The notes under the pieces are model-generated. The model was not told the origin of the DNA. It was given only the letters and a program-made list of their open reading frames with translations, and made no database searches. Positions 51,523-59,288 of a DNA stretch of 64,000 bases are shown piece after piece. The DNA is taken from NCBI GenBank assembly GCA_038230255.1, contig JBBRNP010000005.1:124001-188000 (forward strand), written 5' to 3'. The translations under genes and the position numbers were made by a program. Each line of letters starts with the position of its first letter. Within the stretch, counting starts at the first letter, position 1. Source of the stretch: AV40 sp038230255. GTDB taxonomy: Bacteria; Verrucomicrobiota; Verrucomicrobiia; Chthoniobacterales; UBA10450.

Positions 51523-52008
51523 ATGCCTTCGTTCGATATTGTTTCTGAAGTCGACAATCAGGAAATTGATAACGCGCTCAATCAGGCGCGGAAGGAGCTC
51601 GTGACCCGGTTCGATCTCAAAGGCGCGAAGACGGAAATCGTTCAAGAGAAAGACAAAATAATTCTGAGCGCCGACGACGCCTCGCACCTGAAAGCGCTGC
51701 GCGAAATCGTGATTGGCAAACTTTCAAAACGCGGCGTCGATCTGCGCAACGTGAAGCAGGAGGAGCCGGCCCTGTCGTCGGTTGGTCACGCCCGGCAGGA
51801 ACTGAAGATTCAGCAAGGGCTGGAAGGGGACAAGGCCAAGGAAATCATTCAGGCGATCAAATCGCAGAACTTTAAGGTTCAAAGCCAGCTACAAGATCGA
51901 CAAATCCGCGTAACCGGAAAAAAGAGAGATGAGCTCCAAACCGTCATTCAGTTCGTGCGTGGCGGTGATTTCGGCGTCGCGACGAATTTCAAAAACTTTC
52001 GCGACTAA
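51523..52008 (+). CDS. yajQ: YajQ-family nucleotide-binding protein
   Basis: A 161-residue protein matching YajQ over its whole length: MPSFDIVSEVDNQEIDNALN, then ELVTRFDLKGAKTEI, DDASHLKALREIVIGKL, and VRGGDFGVATNFKNFRD at the end. YajQ proteins have two ferredoxin-like domains and bind nucleic acids or nucleotides; some bind cyclic-di-GMP. It starts 6 bases after the lipoprotein gene, and its stop overlaps by four bases the stop of the convergent MoaD-like gene. Confidence 0.95.
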   Translation: MPSFDIVSEVDNQEIDNALNQARKELVTRFDLKGAKTEIVQEKDKIILSADDASHLKALREIVIGKLSKRGVDLRNVKQEEPALSSVGHARQELKIQQGLEGDKAKEIIQAIKSQNFKVQSQLQDRQIRVTGKKRDELQTVIQFVRGGDFGVATNFKNFRD

Positions 52009-52250
52009 CCGCCCTGCACCGGGGGCATTATCGAGATCTCATCGCCGGGTTGCAGTTTGTAATTGCGATCGACAAACTCCACGCCGGCGCCGACCAAAAT
52101 ACTTTTGTCGTGCGAACGCAGCGCAGGCGCTTTCAGGTAAATCTGCTCCAGCAAGTCCGATACGACAGTTCCCTCGGCAAGATCGACATCAAATTCTGAG
52201 CGTTCCGCTAGATCACGAAGCTGGGAGTAAAGTCGGACGTGCAGCTTCAT
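52005..52250 (-). CDS. MoaD/ThiS-like sulfur-carrier protein
   Basis: An 81-residue ubiquitin-fold protein with VRLYSQLRDLAERSEFDVD at the start, a helix with LLEQIYLKAPAL, and the C-terminal double glycine (MPPVQGG) that is activated and thiocarboxylated in MoaD and ThiS. It would carry sulfur for molybdopterin or thiamine synthesis. Its ATG (52248-52250) overlaps the stop of hpt as TAATG. The longer open frame through hpt is an artefact of the frameshift there. Confidence 0.85.
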   Translation of the reverse strand: MKLHVRLYSQLRDLAERSEFDVDLAEGTVVSDLLEQIYLKAPALRSHDKSILVGAGVEFVDRNYKLQPGDEISIMPPVQGG

Positions 52251-52796
52251 TAGCGCGCTGCGGTGATCAATTCCTTCCGCAGAACTCCGATGCAGGGTAA
52301 ATTCCGATAACGCTCGTCGTAGTCGAGTCCGTAGCCGACGACGAACTCGTCTTCGATCTCGAAGCCGAGGTAATCGGCATCCACTTCTCGCGCGCGCTGC
52401 TTCTTTTTGCTCAGGAGCACGCAAACCCGAATACTGAGCGGTCCCGCCCGTCTCAAGTTTCTCGCGAATCGCGGCCAGGGTGTGTCCGCTGTCGAGAATG
52501 TCATCGAGGATCAGGATATGTCGGTCTTTCACATCCGGCGGCGCGACTTGTTTGAAAATTACTTCGCCACTCGTTTGCGCTTTGCCGTGATAGCTGGCCA
52601 CGCTCAAGCAATCCAATCTCAGGGGCAACGGAATTCTCCGCATCAAATCCGCCATGAAAACGAGACTTCCGTTCAAGACCGCGATCACGGTCAGCTCCCG
52701 ATCGCGGTAATCGTTTGAAATCTGCACGGCGATTTCATCGAGCCGCCGGTGAATGGTCGGCTCATCAAACAGCACGCGCTCGAGGTCCTCTTGCAC
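52250..52796 (-). pseudogene. hpt: Hypoxanthine phosphoribosyltransferase, interrupted by a frameshift
   Basis: The first part (GTG start 52794-52796, MQEDLERVLFDEPTIHRRLD) runs through the PRPP-binding motif HILILDDILDSGHTL to KLETGG. The second part is in another frame and continues PLSIRVCVLLSKKK, YLGFEIEDEFVVGYGLDYDE and NLPCIGVL, the normal Hpt ending. One extra base near 52442 (the A after GGGCGGG on the minus strand) explains the shift; without it the protein has about 181 residues, the usual length. The enzyme salvages hypoxanthine and guanine. Either the gene is a recent pseudogene or the base is a sequence error. Confidence 0.85.
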
Positions 52797-52868
52797 CAGA
52801 GCTTATTAGGCCATCGCCGCGCGCAAAGATCAACGTGCGACTATTCCAAGCTCAATGTAATTTCCGCC

Positions 52869-53285
52869 ATGCGCGTGCAGCACGAAAAATTTGAAGTGCG
52901 GACCAACGGCAAAGGCACCTACGAAATTACCGACGAAGTTCAGGCAAAGATCGACAAATCGGGTGTGCGAAATGGTGTCGTGACAATTTTCGTTCAGCAC
53001 ACCAGTTGCAGTCTGACCATGATGGAAAACGCCGCGCCTGCAGCGCGCCGAGATGTCGAACGATTTTTCGAACAGCTTGTGCCCGAAGACGCGGACTACG
53101 AACACGACGACGAGGGCCCGGACGACATGCCCTCACATATTCGCATGGTCCTAACGCGAACGAGCGAGAGCGTCCCGATTGTCGACGGAAAAATGCAGCT
53201 CGGCACCTGGCAGGGGATTTTTCTTTTCGAACACCGCCGCGAACCTCACCGTCGCAAAGTGTTGGTCACAATTATCGGCGAATGA
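52869..53285 (+). CDS. YjbQ-family protein (UPF0047, proposed thiamine-phosphate synthase)
   Basis: A 138-residue protein starting MRVQHEKFEVRTNGKGTYEI (ATG 52869-52871); the open frame upstream to 52749 overlaps the divergent hpt start and has no homology. Family signatures are VTIFVQHTSCSLTMMENA, HDDEGPDDMPSHIRMVLT, and LGTWQGIFLFEHR. YjbQ has weak thiamine-phosphate synthase activity in E. coli. Its last 14 bases overlap the convergent serine hydrolase gene. Confidence 0.92.
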   Translation: MRVQHEKFEVRTNGKGTYEITDEVQAKIDKSGVRNGVVTIFVQHTSCSLTMMENAAPAARRDVERFFEQLVPEDADYEHDDEGPDDMPSHIRMVLTRTSESVPIVDGKMQLGTWQGIFLFEHRREPHRRKVLVTIIGE

Positions 53286-54417
53286 TTGCGTCCACCAGAC
53301 GCAATGACTTTTCGTTCGGCAAAACTGATTGCTCCATTTGATTCATGACGTAGGCGAAACTGATTTTGTTTTCCGGATCGGCGAAAGCGTGACTCCCACC
53401 GGCGCCCGGATGTCCGAAGGAGGATGAAGATCTTCCAAAAATTCGCCGCACTGATTTTTCTGAGTCCTTCATGAAGCCGACCGAGAAAGCGGTTGGAATT
53501 TGAAACACGCGGTCAACTCCGTCGGTCAACGTTGTAGTCATCCAGTTGATGGTCTTTTCGGAAAAGAATTGTCGATCGTCCATTCTTCCGCCGTTTGCCA
53601 GCATAGCGTAAAATTTCGCGAGCGCGTTTGCGTTGCCAATTCCGCCGAAAGAAACGAAAGGCAAAGCGCGAATCTCCGGCTTGTTCATCGCGCTAACCGC
53701 CTGAAGTCCGGCCGGTGAATTGAATACTTTGTTCGCAAACGTGCCCCTTGTCGCTACCTCAAGGTAAAACTGTTGTCGCGCTGCTCTCTTACTAACCTTG
53801 GGCGCGTAAATAGTGGCGACTCGGGTATTTTCATTTTCGGGCAAACCAATCCAAAGATCGAGACCGAGCGGCTGGGCAAAAGTCTTTTGCCAATATTCGG
53901 CTAGCGTTGCTCCGGCAATTCGCCTAACGAGTTCGTCGATGAGAAATCCGAATGTCCGCGCGTGATAGCCGTGCGCACTCCCCGGCGGCCAATTCGGTTC
54001 CTGTTCCTCGAGCGCGTTAATGACCCCTGCGTAATCGAGAACGTCTACTTTTTGATCGAGCGCGGCCAATCCGGCTTGATGCGACAGCAATTGCGCGATC
54101 GTGATCTTTTCCTTGCCGGCTTGCGCGAAGTGCGGCCAGAACTCCCCCACTCGTCTCCCGATGTCGATCTTGCGTTCCTGCATGACATGCAACAGACAAG
54201 CGCTGCCGAGTCCTTTGGTAGCCGACCAAAGCAGGACGAGCGTGTCTTCCGTCCAGGGTTGTTCGCGGCGCGCATCGCGAAATCCTCCGTGAAGCTCGAG
54301 CAACCCCTTTCCGTTTTGCCAGACCGAAATCGCGGCGCCGAGCTCTCCGAACTTCTCGAAGTTTTCTTGAAACAGCAGCGCGAGCTCCGCGCGCAAGTCG
54401 TCCGCGTCCAGATGCAT
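53272..54417 (-). CDS. Serine hydrolase, beta-lactamase/EstB family
   Basis: A 381-residue cytoplasmic protein (no signal peptide) of the class C beta-lactamase-related esterases. The nucleophile motif S-x-x-K is SATK (about 65-68 in LLWSATKGLG), the Tyr motif is GYHARTFG, and LLSHQAGL and the C-terminal GHPGAGGSHAFADPE are typical of EstB-type esterases, with HPGAGG replacing the KTG triad. It hydrolyses ester or amide bonds; substrate unknown. The start is the ATG 54415-54417. Confidence 0.9.
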   Translation of the reverse strand: MHLDADDLRAELALLFQENFEKFGELGAAISVWQNGKGLLELHGGFRDARREQPWTEDTLVLLWSATKGLGSACLLHVMQERKIDIGRRVGEFWPHFAQAGKEKITIAQLLSHQAGLAALDQKVDVLDYAGVINALEEQEPNWPPGSAHGYHARTFGFLIDELVRRIAGATLAEYWQKTFAQPLGLDLWIGLPENENTRVATIYAPKVSKRAARQQFYLEVATRGTFANKVFNSPAGLQAVSAMNKPEIRALPFVSFGGIGNANALAKFYAMLANGGRMDDRQFFSEKTINWMTTTLTDGVDRVFQIPTAFSVGFMKDSEKSVRRIFGRSSSSFGHPGAGGSHAFADPENKISFAYVMNQMEQSVLPNEKSLRLVDAIIRR

Positions 54418-54427
54418 TCTTGCAACC

Positions 54428-54490
54428 CTGTAGTGGCAGGCGTGTCGCCTGCAATAATTTAAAAAGCAGCCGATACGGCTGCTTCTACAG
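54428..54490. repeat. CTGTAG...CTACAG dispersed element, copy A
   Basis: A 63-base element with perfect inverted ends CTGTAG and CTACAG. It contains two short hairpins, GGCAGGCGTGTCGCCTGC and GCAGCCGATACGGCTGC, joined by ATAATTTAAAAA. It fills the gap between the serine hydrolase gene and a TPR gene and could act as a transcription or mRNA-stability element. Confidence 0.65.
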
Positions 54491-54501
54491 AAAACGCAAT
54501 T

Positions 54502-54969
54502 TCAGATCAATTCTCGGACCGCTTCCAAATCGGGGTCCTTCTTCGCGATCTCGCGAAATGATGGATCCATTTTGAAACTGGTGAGCAAATGGACCTGGGC
54601 CGATTTCGGATTGCCGAGAAGCGCATCGTAGCAACCCATGTTGTAGTAATAAATTGGCTCGCGCAGAAGCGCGACCGGTCCTTTCAGTAGAAGTTTTTTG
54701 GCTTGGAGGGTTTTCCCGAGTTCGTGCAAACAGAAACCGGCGTGGAGAAAACCGGCGCTGCACTTCGGCGCGACCCGGCACAGTTTGCGACTGACGACGA
54801 GAGCGCGCGCCCACTTTTTTTCCCGCATTAAGTGGTGAAGGCGTAATTGCAGGACCTCAGGGCGGGTTTGGGACGGTGTTTCGATCGCGTTTAACTCGGC
54901 GATCGACTCCCGATTCATGCCAAGTTCGGCGTATCCGGCCGCCGCACGTAATCGCCATTCGCAATCCAC
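54502..54969 (-). CDS. Small TPR-like protein
   Basis: A 155-residue helical protein with three or four TPR-like helix pairs (ELGMNRESIAELNAIE, ARALVVSRKLCRVAPKC, GFCLHELGKTLQAKKLLL, YYNMGCYDALLGNPKSAQVH, FKMDPSFREIAKKDPDL). It has no signal peptide. Proteins of this size and repeat pattern occur in Verrucomicrobia and their function is not known. It is flanked on both sides by copies of the CTGTAG-type element. Confidence 0.8.
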   Translation of the reverse strand: MDCEWRLRAAAGYAELGMNRESIAELNAIETPSQTRPEVLQLRLHHLMREKKWARALVVSRKLCRVAPKCSAGFLHAGFCLHELGKTLQAKKLLLKGPVALLREPIYYYNMGCYDALLGNPKSAQVHLLTSFKMDPSFREIAKKDPDLEAVRELI

Positions 54970-54997
54970 ACAAGCCTTTAAGCAAAGACCTTGCCAA

Positions 54998-55061
54998 CTG
55001 TAGCGGCGCTCTATGAGCGCCGAAATTCCCCTCAGGCCGGCGGTCGCAGACCGCCGCTACA
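54998..55061. repeat. CTGTAG...GCTACA dispersed element, copy B
   Basis: This 64-base copy starts CTGTAGCGGCGCTC and ends GACCGCCGCTACA, with hairpins GGCGCTCTATGAGCGCC and GGCGGTCGCAGACCGCC. Its right end supplies the stop codon of the oligoendopeptidase gene (TAG, minus strand 55059-55057). A half copy is at 30329-30349. Confidence 0.65.
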
Positions 55062-56850
55062 ACAGCAACTCTTCCAGTTCGGCCAGTCGGCGTTCAAACA
55101 ACCGCAGAGTGCTCTCAATCGGCGCGGAGGAAGTCATGTCCACTCCGGCAGCTTGCAATGTTTCGAGCGGAAATTTCGAGCCGCCCGATTTCAGGAACCC
55201 AAGATAAGCGTCGACGGTACCGGAATCGCCGCGCAGAACTTTCTCCGAAAGCGCCACCGCAGCGGAAATTCCGGTGGCGTATTTGTAAACGTAGAACGCG
55301 CTATAGAAATGAGGTATGCGCAGACCTTCCAAATCGAGTTGTGGATCGCGAACGAAATTCTCCGCGAAATAAGCCGCGAGCAATTTGCGATACTCAGACT
55401 TGAACGTGTCCAGGGTCAGCGCGTCGCCACTCTCTTCGATCTCGTGAATGACCTTCTCGAACTCGGCGAACATCGTCTGCCGGTACAACGTGCCACGAAT
55501 GTCGTCGATCTGCCGATTAATGATGTAGGCGCGCATTTTGGGATCGCGCGTTTGCTCGAGTAGATGGTGAGTCAGCAACTCTTCATTGAACGTCGACGCC
55601 ACTTCGGCCAGAAAAATCGGGTAATCGTAATCCTGATACTTTTGCGATTTTTGCGAGAGCCAAGTGTGCATGGAATGGCCGGCCTCGTGCGCGAGGGTAT
55701 AAACATCGGCAAATACGTCTTCCTTGTAATTCATAAGGATGTAAGGCGGCGCGCCGTAGCTTCCGGATGAGAACGCGCCGCTGCGTTTGCCTTTCGTTTC
55801 ATAACGATCACACCAGCGGCCGCGCAAACCGCTTTGCAAAGCATCGACATATTCTTTTCCGAGCGGTCGCAATGCCGTGACTACATACTCGACCGCTTGA
55901 TCGAACGAGATGTGCGTGTCGATTTCAGCAACCATCGGCACGTAAGTGTCGTAGTGATGAAGTTCCTTCAAACCGAGCACGCGTCGCCGCAATTCGAAGT
56001 AGCGAAATAGCGGCGCCAAATTCGCGCGAACCGATTTGATTAATCCCTCATAAACAGCGGCCGGCACAGCGTCTGGAAACAACGCAGCTTCGAGTGAAGA
56101 AGAATAATTTCGGGATCGCGCTCGAAAAACGTCAGCTTTGACCGAATAGGCCAGGGAACTGGCCAAGGTGTACTGGTGATCCTGGAACTCAGCGTAGAAC
56201 TGCTCAAACGCGTGTTTTCGCAGTCCAGGATCGCGTTTCACCAAAAATGAACCGAACGAACTTTGGGTAAGCGGTTTTTCGCCGCCGGTATCATCGACCA
56301 ACACACCAAACTTCATATCCACGTCAGTGAGCTGCGAGAAGGTGTCGTCGTAGCCGTTCAACGCCGCAGCGCCGAGAGCGAGAATGCGTTCCTCCGGTTC
56401 TGAAAGCACATGCGGCTTCAGCCGGCGAATTTTGTGCAACTTGATCCGCCAGTCGGCCAGCGCCGGATTGGCAATAAAGTTGGCAAATGTCTGATCGTCG
56501 ATTGCTTGAATTTCCGGAACTACAAACGCGAACGCCTCACCAATTTTGGTGAACAGGTTCTGAATCTGGCCGACACGGGCCAGGTATTCCGTATTCGCGC
56601 TGTCCTCCGCCAGTTGCAGCGACGCAAAGTGATAGAGGCGTTCCAGCTTGAGATCGAGCTCCTTCTCGAATTCTAAACATTCAGCGAAATCCTTGGCCGA
56701 CTGGCCGATCTTCCCCTTCCACTCTTTGATTCGCGGATAACTCGTCTGGACCCAGGCAAAGTTTTCTTGCCATTTGCGGACATCGGCGAAGATATGCGCC
56801 AGATCCCATTTATCCGACTCAGGAATCTCAGCGCGGCTTGGAGTCTGCAT
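55057..56850 (-). CDS. pepF: Oligoendopeptidase F-like M3 metallopeptidase
   Basis: A 597-residue cytoplasmic zinc peptidase of family M3B, which cuts short peptides. The zinc site is HEAGHSMH at about residue 388 (VYTLAHEAGHSMHTWLSQ), with the downstream ligand Glu in LAEVASTFNEELL. The N-terminal helical domain (WDLAHIFADVRKWQENFAWV) and the C-terminal FYSAFYVYKYATGISAAVAL are typical of PepF. Its stop codon lies in a repeat element, so the last residues may have been changed by insertion. It overlaps the preceding uracil-DNA glycosylase gene by 23 bases. Confidence 0.95.
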   Translation of the reverse strand: MQTPSRAEIPESDKWDLAHIFADVRKWQENFAWVQTSYPRIKEWKGKIGQSAKDFAECLEFEKELDLKLERLYHFASLQLAEDSANTEYLARVGQIQNLFTKIGEAFAFVVPEIQAIDDQTFANFIANPALADWRIKLHKIRRLKPHVLSEPEERILALGAAALNGYDDTFSQLTDVDMKFGVLVDDTGGEKPLTQSSFGSFLVKRDPGLRKHAFEQFYAEFQDHQYTLASSLAYSVKADVFRARSRNYSSSLEAALFPDAVPAAVYEGLIKSVRANLAPLFRYFELRRRVLGLKELHHYDTYVPMVAEIDTHISFDQAVEYVVTALRPLGKEYVDALQSGLRGRWCDRYETKGKRSGAFSSGSYGAPPYILMNYKEDVFADVYTLAHEAGHSMHTWLSQKSQKYQDYDYPIFLAEVASTFNEELLTHHLLEQTRDPKMRAYIINRQIDDIRGTLYRQTMFAEFEKVIHEIEESGDALTLDTFKSEYRKLLAAYFAENFVRDPQLDLEGLRIPHFYSAFYVYKYATGISAAVALSEKVLRGDSGTVDAYLGFLKSGGSKFPLETLQAAGVDMTSSAPIESTLRLFERRLAELEELLL

Positions 56851-57517
56851 CTTGCGTTCGTACTAAGGCGAGCGAGCGAGTGGGGTCAATCGCCCGGCCT
56901 TTTCGAAGTTCGACAATCGCGGGATGACGCGCGATTTGGCGCATCGCTTTTTCTAATAATTGTTTTCCCGGAGGAATTTTGTGCCAGGGCGAAGCGCCGG
57001 AAGGATGCGGCAGCGGAATGAGATCGAAGATGTGTCCCGCGCGATCGGCGCGAAATTTGCGACCGATCACCTGGTCCAACTTCGTGCACTCGATAAATTG
57101 CGCGATCGCCAAGCGGCCGATCGGAATAATCAGATGCGGTTTCAGGATTTTGATTTCCTCGTTCATCCAAGAGGAGCAATTTTGAATTTCATCCGGGGCC
57201 GGCACCCGATCGGTTCCGCCCGGAGCTTTCCCGGGAAAGCATCGACACACGGCCGCAAAATAGATCTTCAATCTCACGGCTGCCTCATTCATTCCGCAAA
57301 ATTGCTCAAACCAGCGAAAGAGTGTCCGTCCGGCAGTATGAGCGAACGGGCGTTTCAAGGTCGGCTCACGCGGGCCCGGCGCCTGGCCAATCAGCATTAC
57401 CCTGCTGACAACGGCACCGCCCGAGACCGGCGTCGATTTCATTCGCGGACAACGCCGGCATCGAAGCAGCCGCGCGACATGTCGATCTAACGCGAGTTGT
57501 TTCGCCGACGCTGGCAT
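56828..57517 (-). CDS. Uracil-DNA glycosylase superfamily protein (iron-sulfur type)
   Basis: A 229-residue protein. Motif 1 is IGQAPGPREP, followed by KRPFAHTAGRTLFRWF, and the C-terminal motif is LPHPSGASPWH. Four cysteines suited to a 4Fe-4S cluster are present: CRRC (about 20-23), then a Cys in VCRCFPGK and one in QNCSSW, as in UDG families 4 and 5. It would remove uracil or deaminated bases from DNA. It overlaps pepF by 23 bases and the preceding DUF2905 gene by one base (TGATG). Confidence 0.87.
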   Translation of the reverse strand: MPASAKQLALDRHVARLLRCRRCPRMKSTPVSGGAVVSRVMLIGQAPGPREPTLKRPFAHTAGRTLFRWFEQFCGMNEAAVRLKIYFAAVCRCFPGKAPGGTDRVPAPDEIQNCSSWMNEEIKILKPHLIIPIGRLAIAQFIECTKLDQVIGRKFRADRAGHIFDLIPLPHPSGASPWHKIPPGKQLLEKAMRQIARHPAIVELRKGRAIDPTRSLALVRTQDADSKPR

Positions 57518-57729
57518 CAGCGTCGAAAGATCGAGAAGAGCAGACTCAGCACAATGCTGATGATGACGCAGGTGACGATTGGGAAATAAAACGCGGAGTC
57601 CCCCCGCTCAATCCGAATATCGCCGGGCAGGTGTCCCAGCCATTTGGGAGCAAAGCCGCTCCACAGGATCGCACCGAGCACAACGACAACTGCGCCGATC
57701 ACTACGAGGAATCTACCAAGCTCGGGCAT
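57517..57729 (-). CDS. DUF2905 small membrane protein
   Basis: A 70-residue protein starting MPELGRFLVVIGAVVVVLGA (ATG 57727-57729) with two membrane helices (about 5-25 and 46-66) and the family centre LGHLPGDIRIERGDSAFYFP between them. DUF2905 proteins are widespread and uncharacterised. It is the first gene of a three-gene operon with the glycosylase and pepF, divergent from the DnaJ-like gene 48 bases away. Confidence 0.9.
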   Translation of the reverse strand: MPELGRFLVVIGAVVVVLGAILWSGFAPKWLGHLPGDIRIERGDSAFYFPIVTCVIISIVLSLLFSIFRR

Positions 57730-57777
57730 GTGCGAGAAGGTTGCGCGAATTGGTCGGCGGCACAAGGTTGATACCCG

Positions 57778-58728
57778 ATGGCAGTGCAGTTCAGAGATTA
57801 TTACGAAACACTAGGTGTTTCCAAAACCGCGACGGAGGACGAGATCAAGAGCGCGTTTCGGAAATTGGCACGGAAATATCATCCGGACGTCGCCAAAGAC
57901 AAAAAGGCCGCCGAAGAAAAATTTAAGCAGATCAACGAAGCTTACGAAGTCCTGAGCGATCCGGAGAAGCGCCAGAAATACGATCAGCTCGGCGCGAATT
58001 GGAATCAGCCCGGTGGATTTCAACCGCCGCAGTGGGACGGTCAGCCTGGCGGCCGATCTTATCAATGGGGCGGCGACGGCGGGCGTGGAGTCGAGTTTGA
58101 GTTTAGCGGCACCGGGTTCAGCGATTTCTTCGAAGCTTTTTTCGGCGGCGGACGCGGTCGATCGGCATTCGGCGGATTCGGCGGACGCGAAGCGACGGCC
58201 GAGCGCGGAGCCGATGTCGAAGCCGACATTTTGGTCACGCTTGAAGAAGCGCTCCACGGATCGACCCGTACGGTTTCGCTGCGCCGCGGCGGTTCGAACA
58301 AGGTCGAAAGTTATCAGGTAAAAATTCCTCGCGGCGTTCATGAAGGACAGCGCATACGGCTCGCGGGTCAGGGAGAAGCCGGCGCCCGCGGCGGAAAAAG
58401 TGGCGACCTTTTTCTGCGGGTGCGTCTCGCGAAACATCCGGACTTCTCAGTCGAAAGCAGCGATCTCATTTACGAGGTCAAGATCGCTCCGTGGCAAGCT
58501 GCGCTCGGTACGACACTGAAAGTGCCAACTCTCGAAGGCAGCGCCCGGTTGAAGATTCCGCCCGGGACGCAGGGCGGTCAGCGATTCCGATTGCGCGAAC
58601 AAGGTCTGCCGAGCATTTCCGGAAAACGCGGCGACCTCTACGTCGTCGCGCAGATAAATATTCCAAAAAAATTATCAGAACGCGAACGCGAGATTTGGAG
58701 CCAGCTCGCGAAACTGCACGGGAGCTAA
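57778..58728 (+). CDS. DnaJ/CbpA-like co-chaperone
   Basis: A 316-residue type II Hsp40. The J domain (about 5-70) has the HPD triad (35-37 in KYHPDVAKD); then follow a Gly/Phe-rich stretch (about 80-135) and two beta-barrel client-binding domains (VTLEEALHGSTRTVSLRRG, then PRGVHEGQRIRLAGQGEAG, APWQAALGTTLKVPTLEG, RLREQGLPSISGKRGDLYV). There is no zinc-finger domain, so it matches CbpA more than DnaJ. It stimulates DnaK; dnaK is not in the window. A dispersed palindrome follows its stop. Confidence 0.95.
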   Translation: MAVQFRDYYETLGVSKTATEDEIKSAFRKLARKYHPDVAKDKKAAEEKFKQINEAYEVLSDPEKRQKYDQLGANWNQPGGFQPPQWDGQPGGRSYQWGGDGGRGVEFEFSGTGFSDFFEAFFGGGRGRSAFGGFGGREATAERGADVEADILVTLEEALHGSTRTVSLRRGGSNKVESYQVKIPRGVHEGQRIRLAGQGEAGARGGKSGDLFLRVRLAKHPDFSVESSDLIYEVKIAPWQAALGTTLKVPTLEGSARLKIPPGTQGGQRFRLREQGLPSISGKRGDLYVVAQINIPKKLSEREREIWSQLAKLHGS

Positions 58729-58731
58729 CGT

Positions 58732-58831
58732 TGTCATTCCGACCGAAGCGGAGGAATCTCTAGATATTTCTGAGCTGGCTTCGGTTGGGGGAGAAATAGT
58801 AAGAGATGTCTCGACTCCGCTCGACATGACA
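58732..58831. repeat. Dispersed imperfect-palindrome element, copy 3
   Basis: A 100-base element beginning TGTCATTCCGACCGAAGCGG and ending CCGCTCGACATGACA. Arms are GGAATCTCTAGATATTTC and AAGAGATGTCTCGACTCC. It is related to copy 2 (22178-22256) in inverted orientation. It lies between the DnaJ-like gene and rpiB, close to the rpiB start. Confidence 0.72.
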
Positions 58832-58836
58832 AAACC

Positions 58837-59268
58837 ATGAAGATTTCACTCGGGAGCGATCACGCCGGCTTTCGTTACAAGGAGAAGGTTAAAGAACTTC
58901 TCACCTCGCTCGGCCATGAAGTGAAGGACTGCGGGACTTTCAGTGAAGATCCGGTCGATTATCCCCTCTTCATTCGGCCGGCAGCGGAAGCGGTTGCGCG
59001 CGGCGAATGCGAACGGGGCGTTGTTTTCGGCGGATCGGGTAACGGCGAAGCGATGGCCGCGAATAAGGTTCACCTGGTGCGTTGCGCGCTTTGCTGGAAC
59101 GAGGAGACCGCTCGCCTTTCGCGCCAGCATAACGACGCGAATGTGCTCTCAATCGGCCAGCGCATGATTCCCGAAGATCTCGCGTTGAAAATTGTCCGGG
59201 TTTGGCTGGATACGCCGTTCGAAGGCGGCCGCCACGAGAAACGGGTCGCGCAGTTGAACGCGATGTAA
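58837..59268 (+). CDS. rpiB: Ribose-5-phosphate isomerase B
   Basis: A 143-residue enzyme interconverting ribose 5-phosphate and ribulose 5-phosphate. The start MKISLGSDHAGFRYKEKV is standard, followed by VKDCGTFSEDPVDYP. The active-site loop reads FGGSGNGEAMAANKV: the Cys of the E. coli type is missing and a Glu is present, as in the mycobacterial type where that Glu is the base. The end (IVRVWLDTPFEGGRHEKRV) is normal. The six bases between the palindromic repeat and its ATG leave no room for a promoter inside that gap. Confidence 0.95.
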   Translation: MKISLGSDHAGFRYKEKVKELLTSLGHEVKDCGTFSEDPVDYPLFIRPAAEAVARGECERGVVFGGSGNGEAMAANKVHLVRCALCWNEETARLSRQHNDANVLSIGQRMIPEDLALKIVRVWLDTPFEGGRHEKRVAQLNAM

Positions 59269-59288
59269 GTCCGAGGCGAACTGGGATT

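Noticed and set aside
52005..52796. One continuous minus-strand frame suggesting an Hpt-MoaD fusion protein
   Set aside because: The middle of the frame is Arg-rich nonsense, while the true Hpt ending lies in another frame and stops exactly at the MoaD start. The fusion is an artefact of the frameshift at about 52442.
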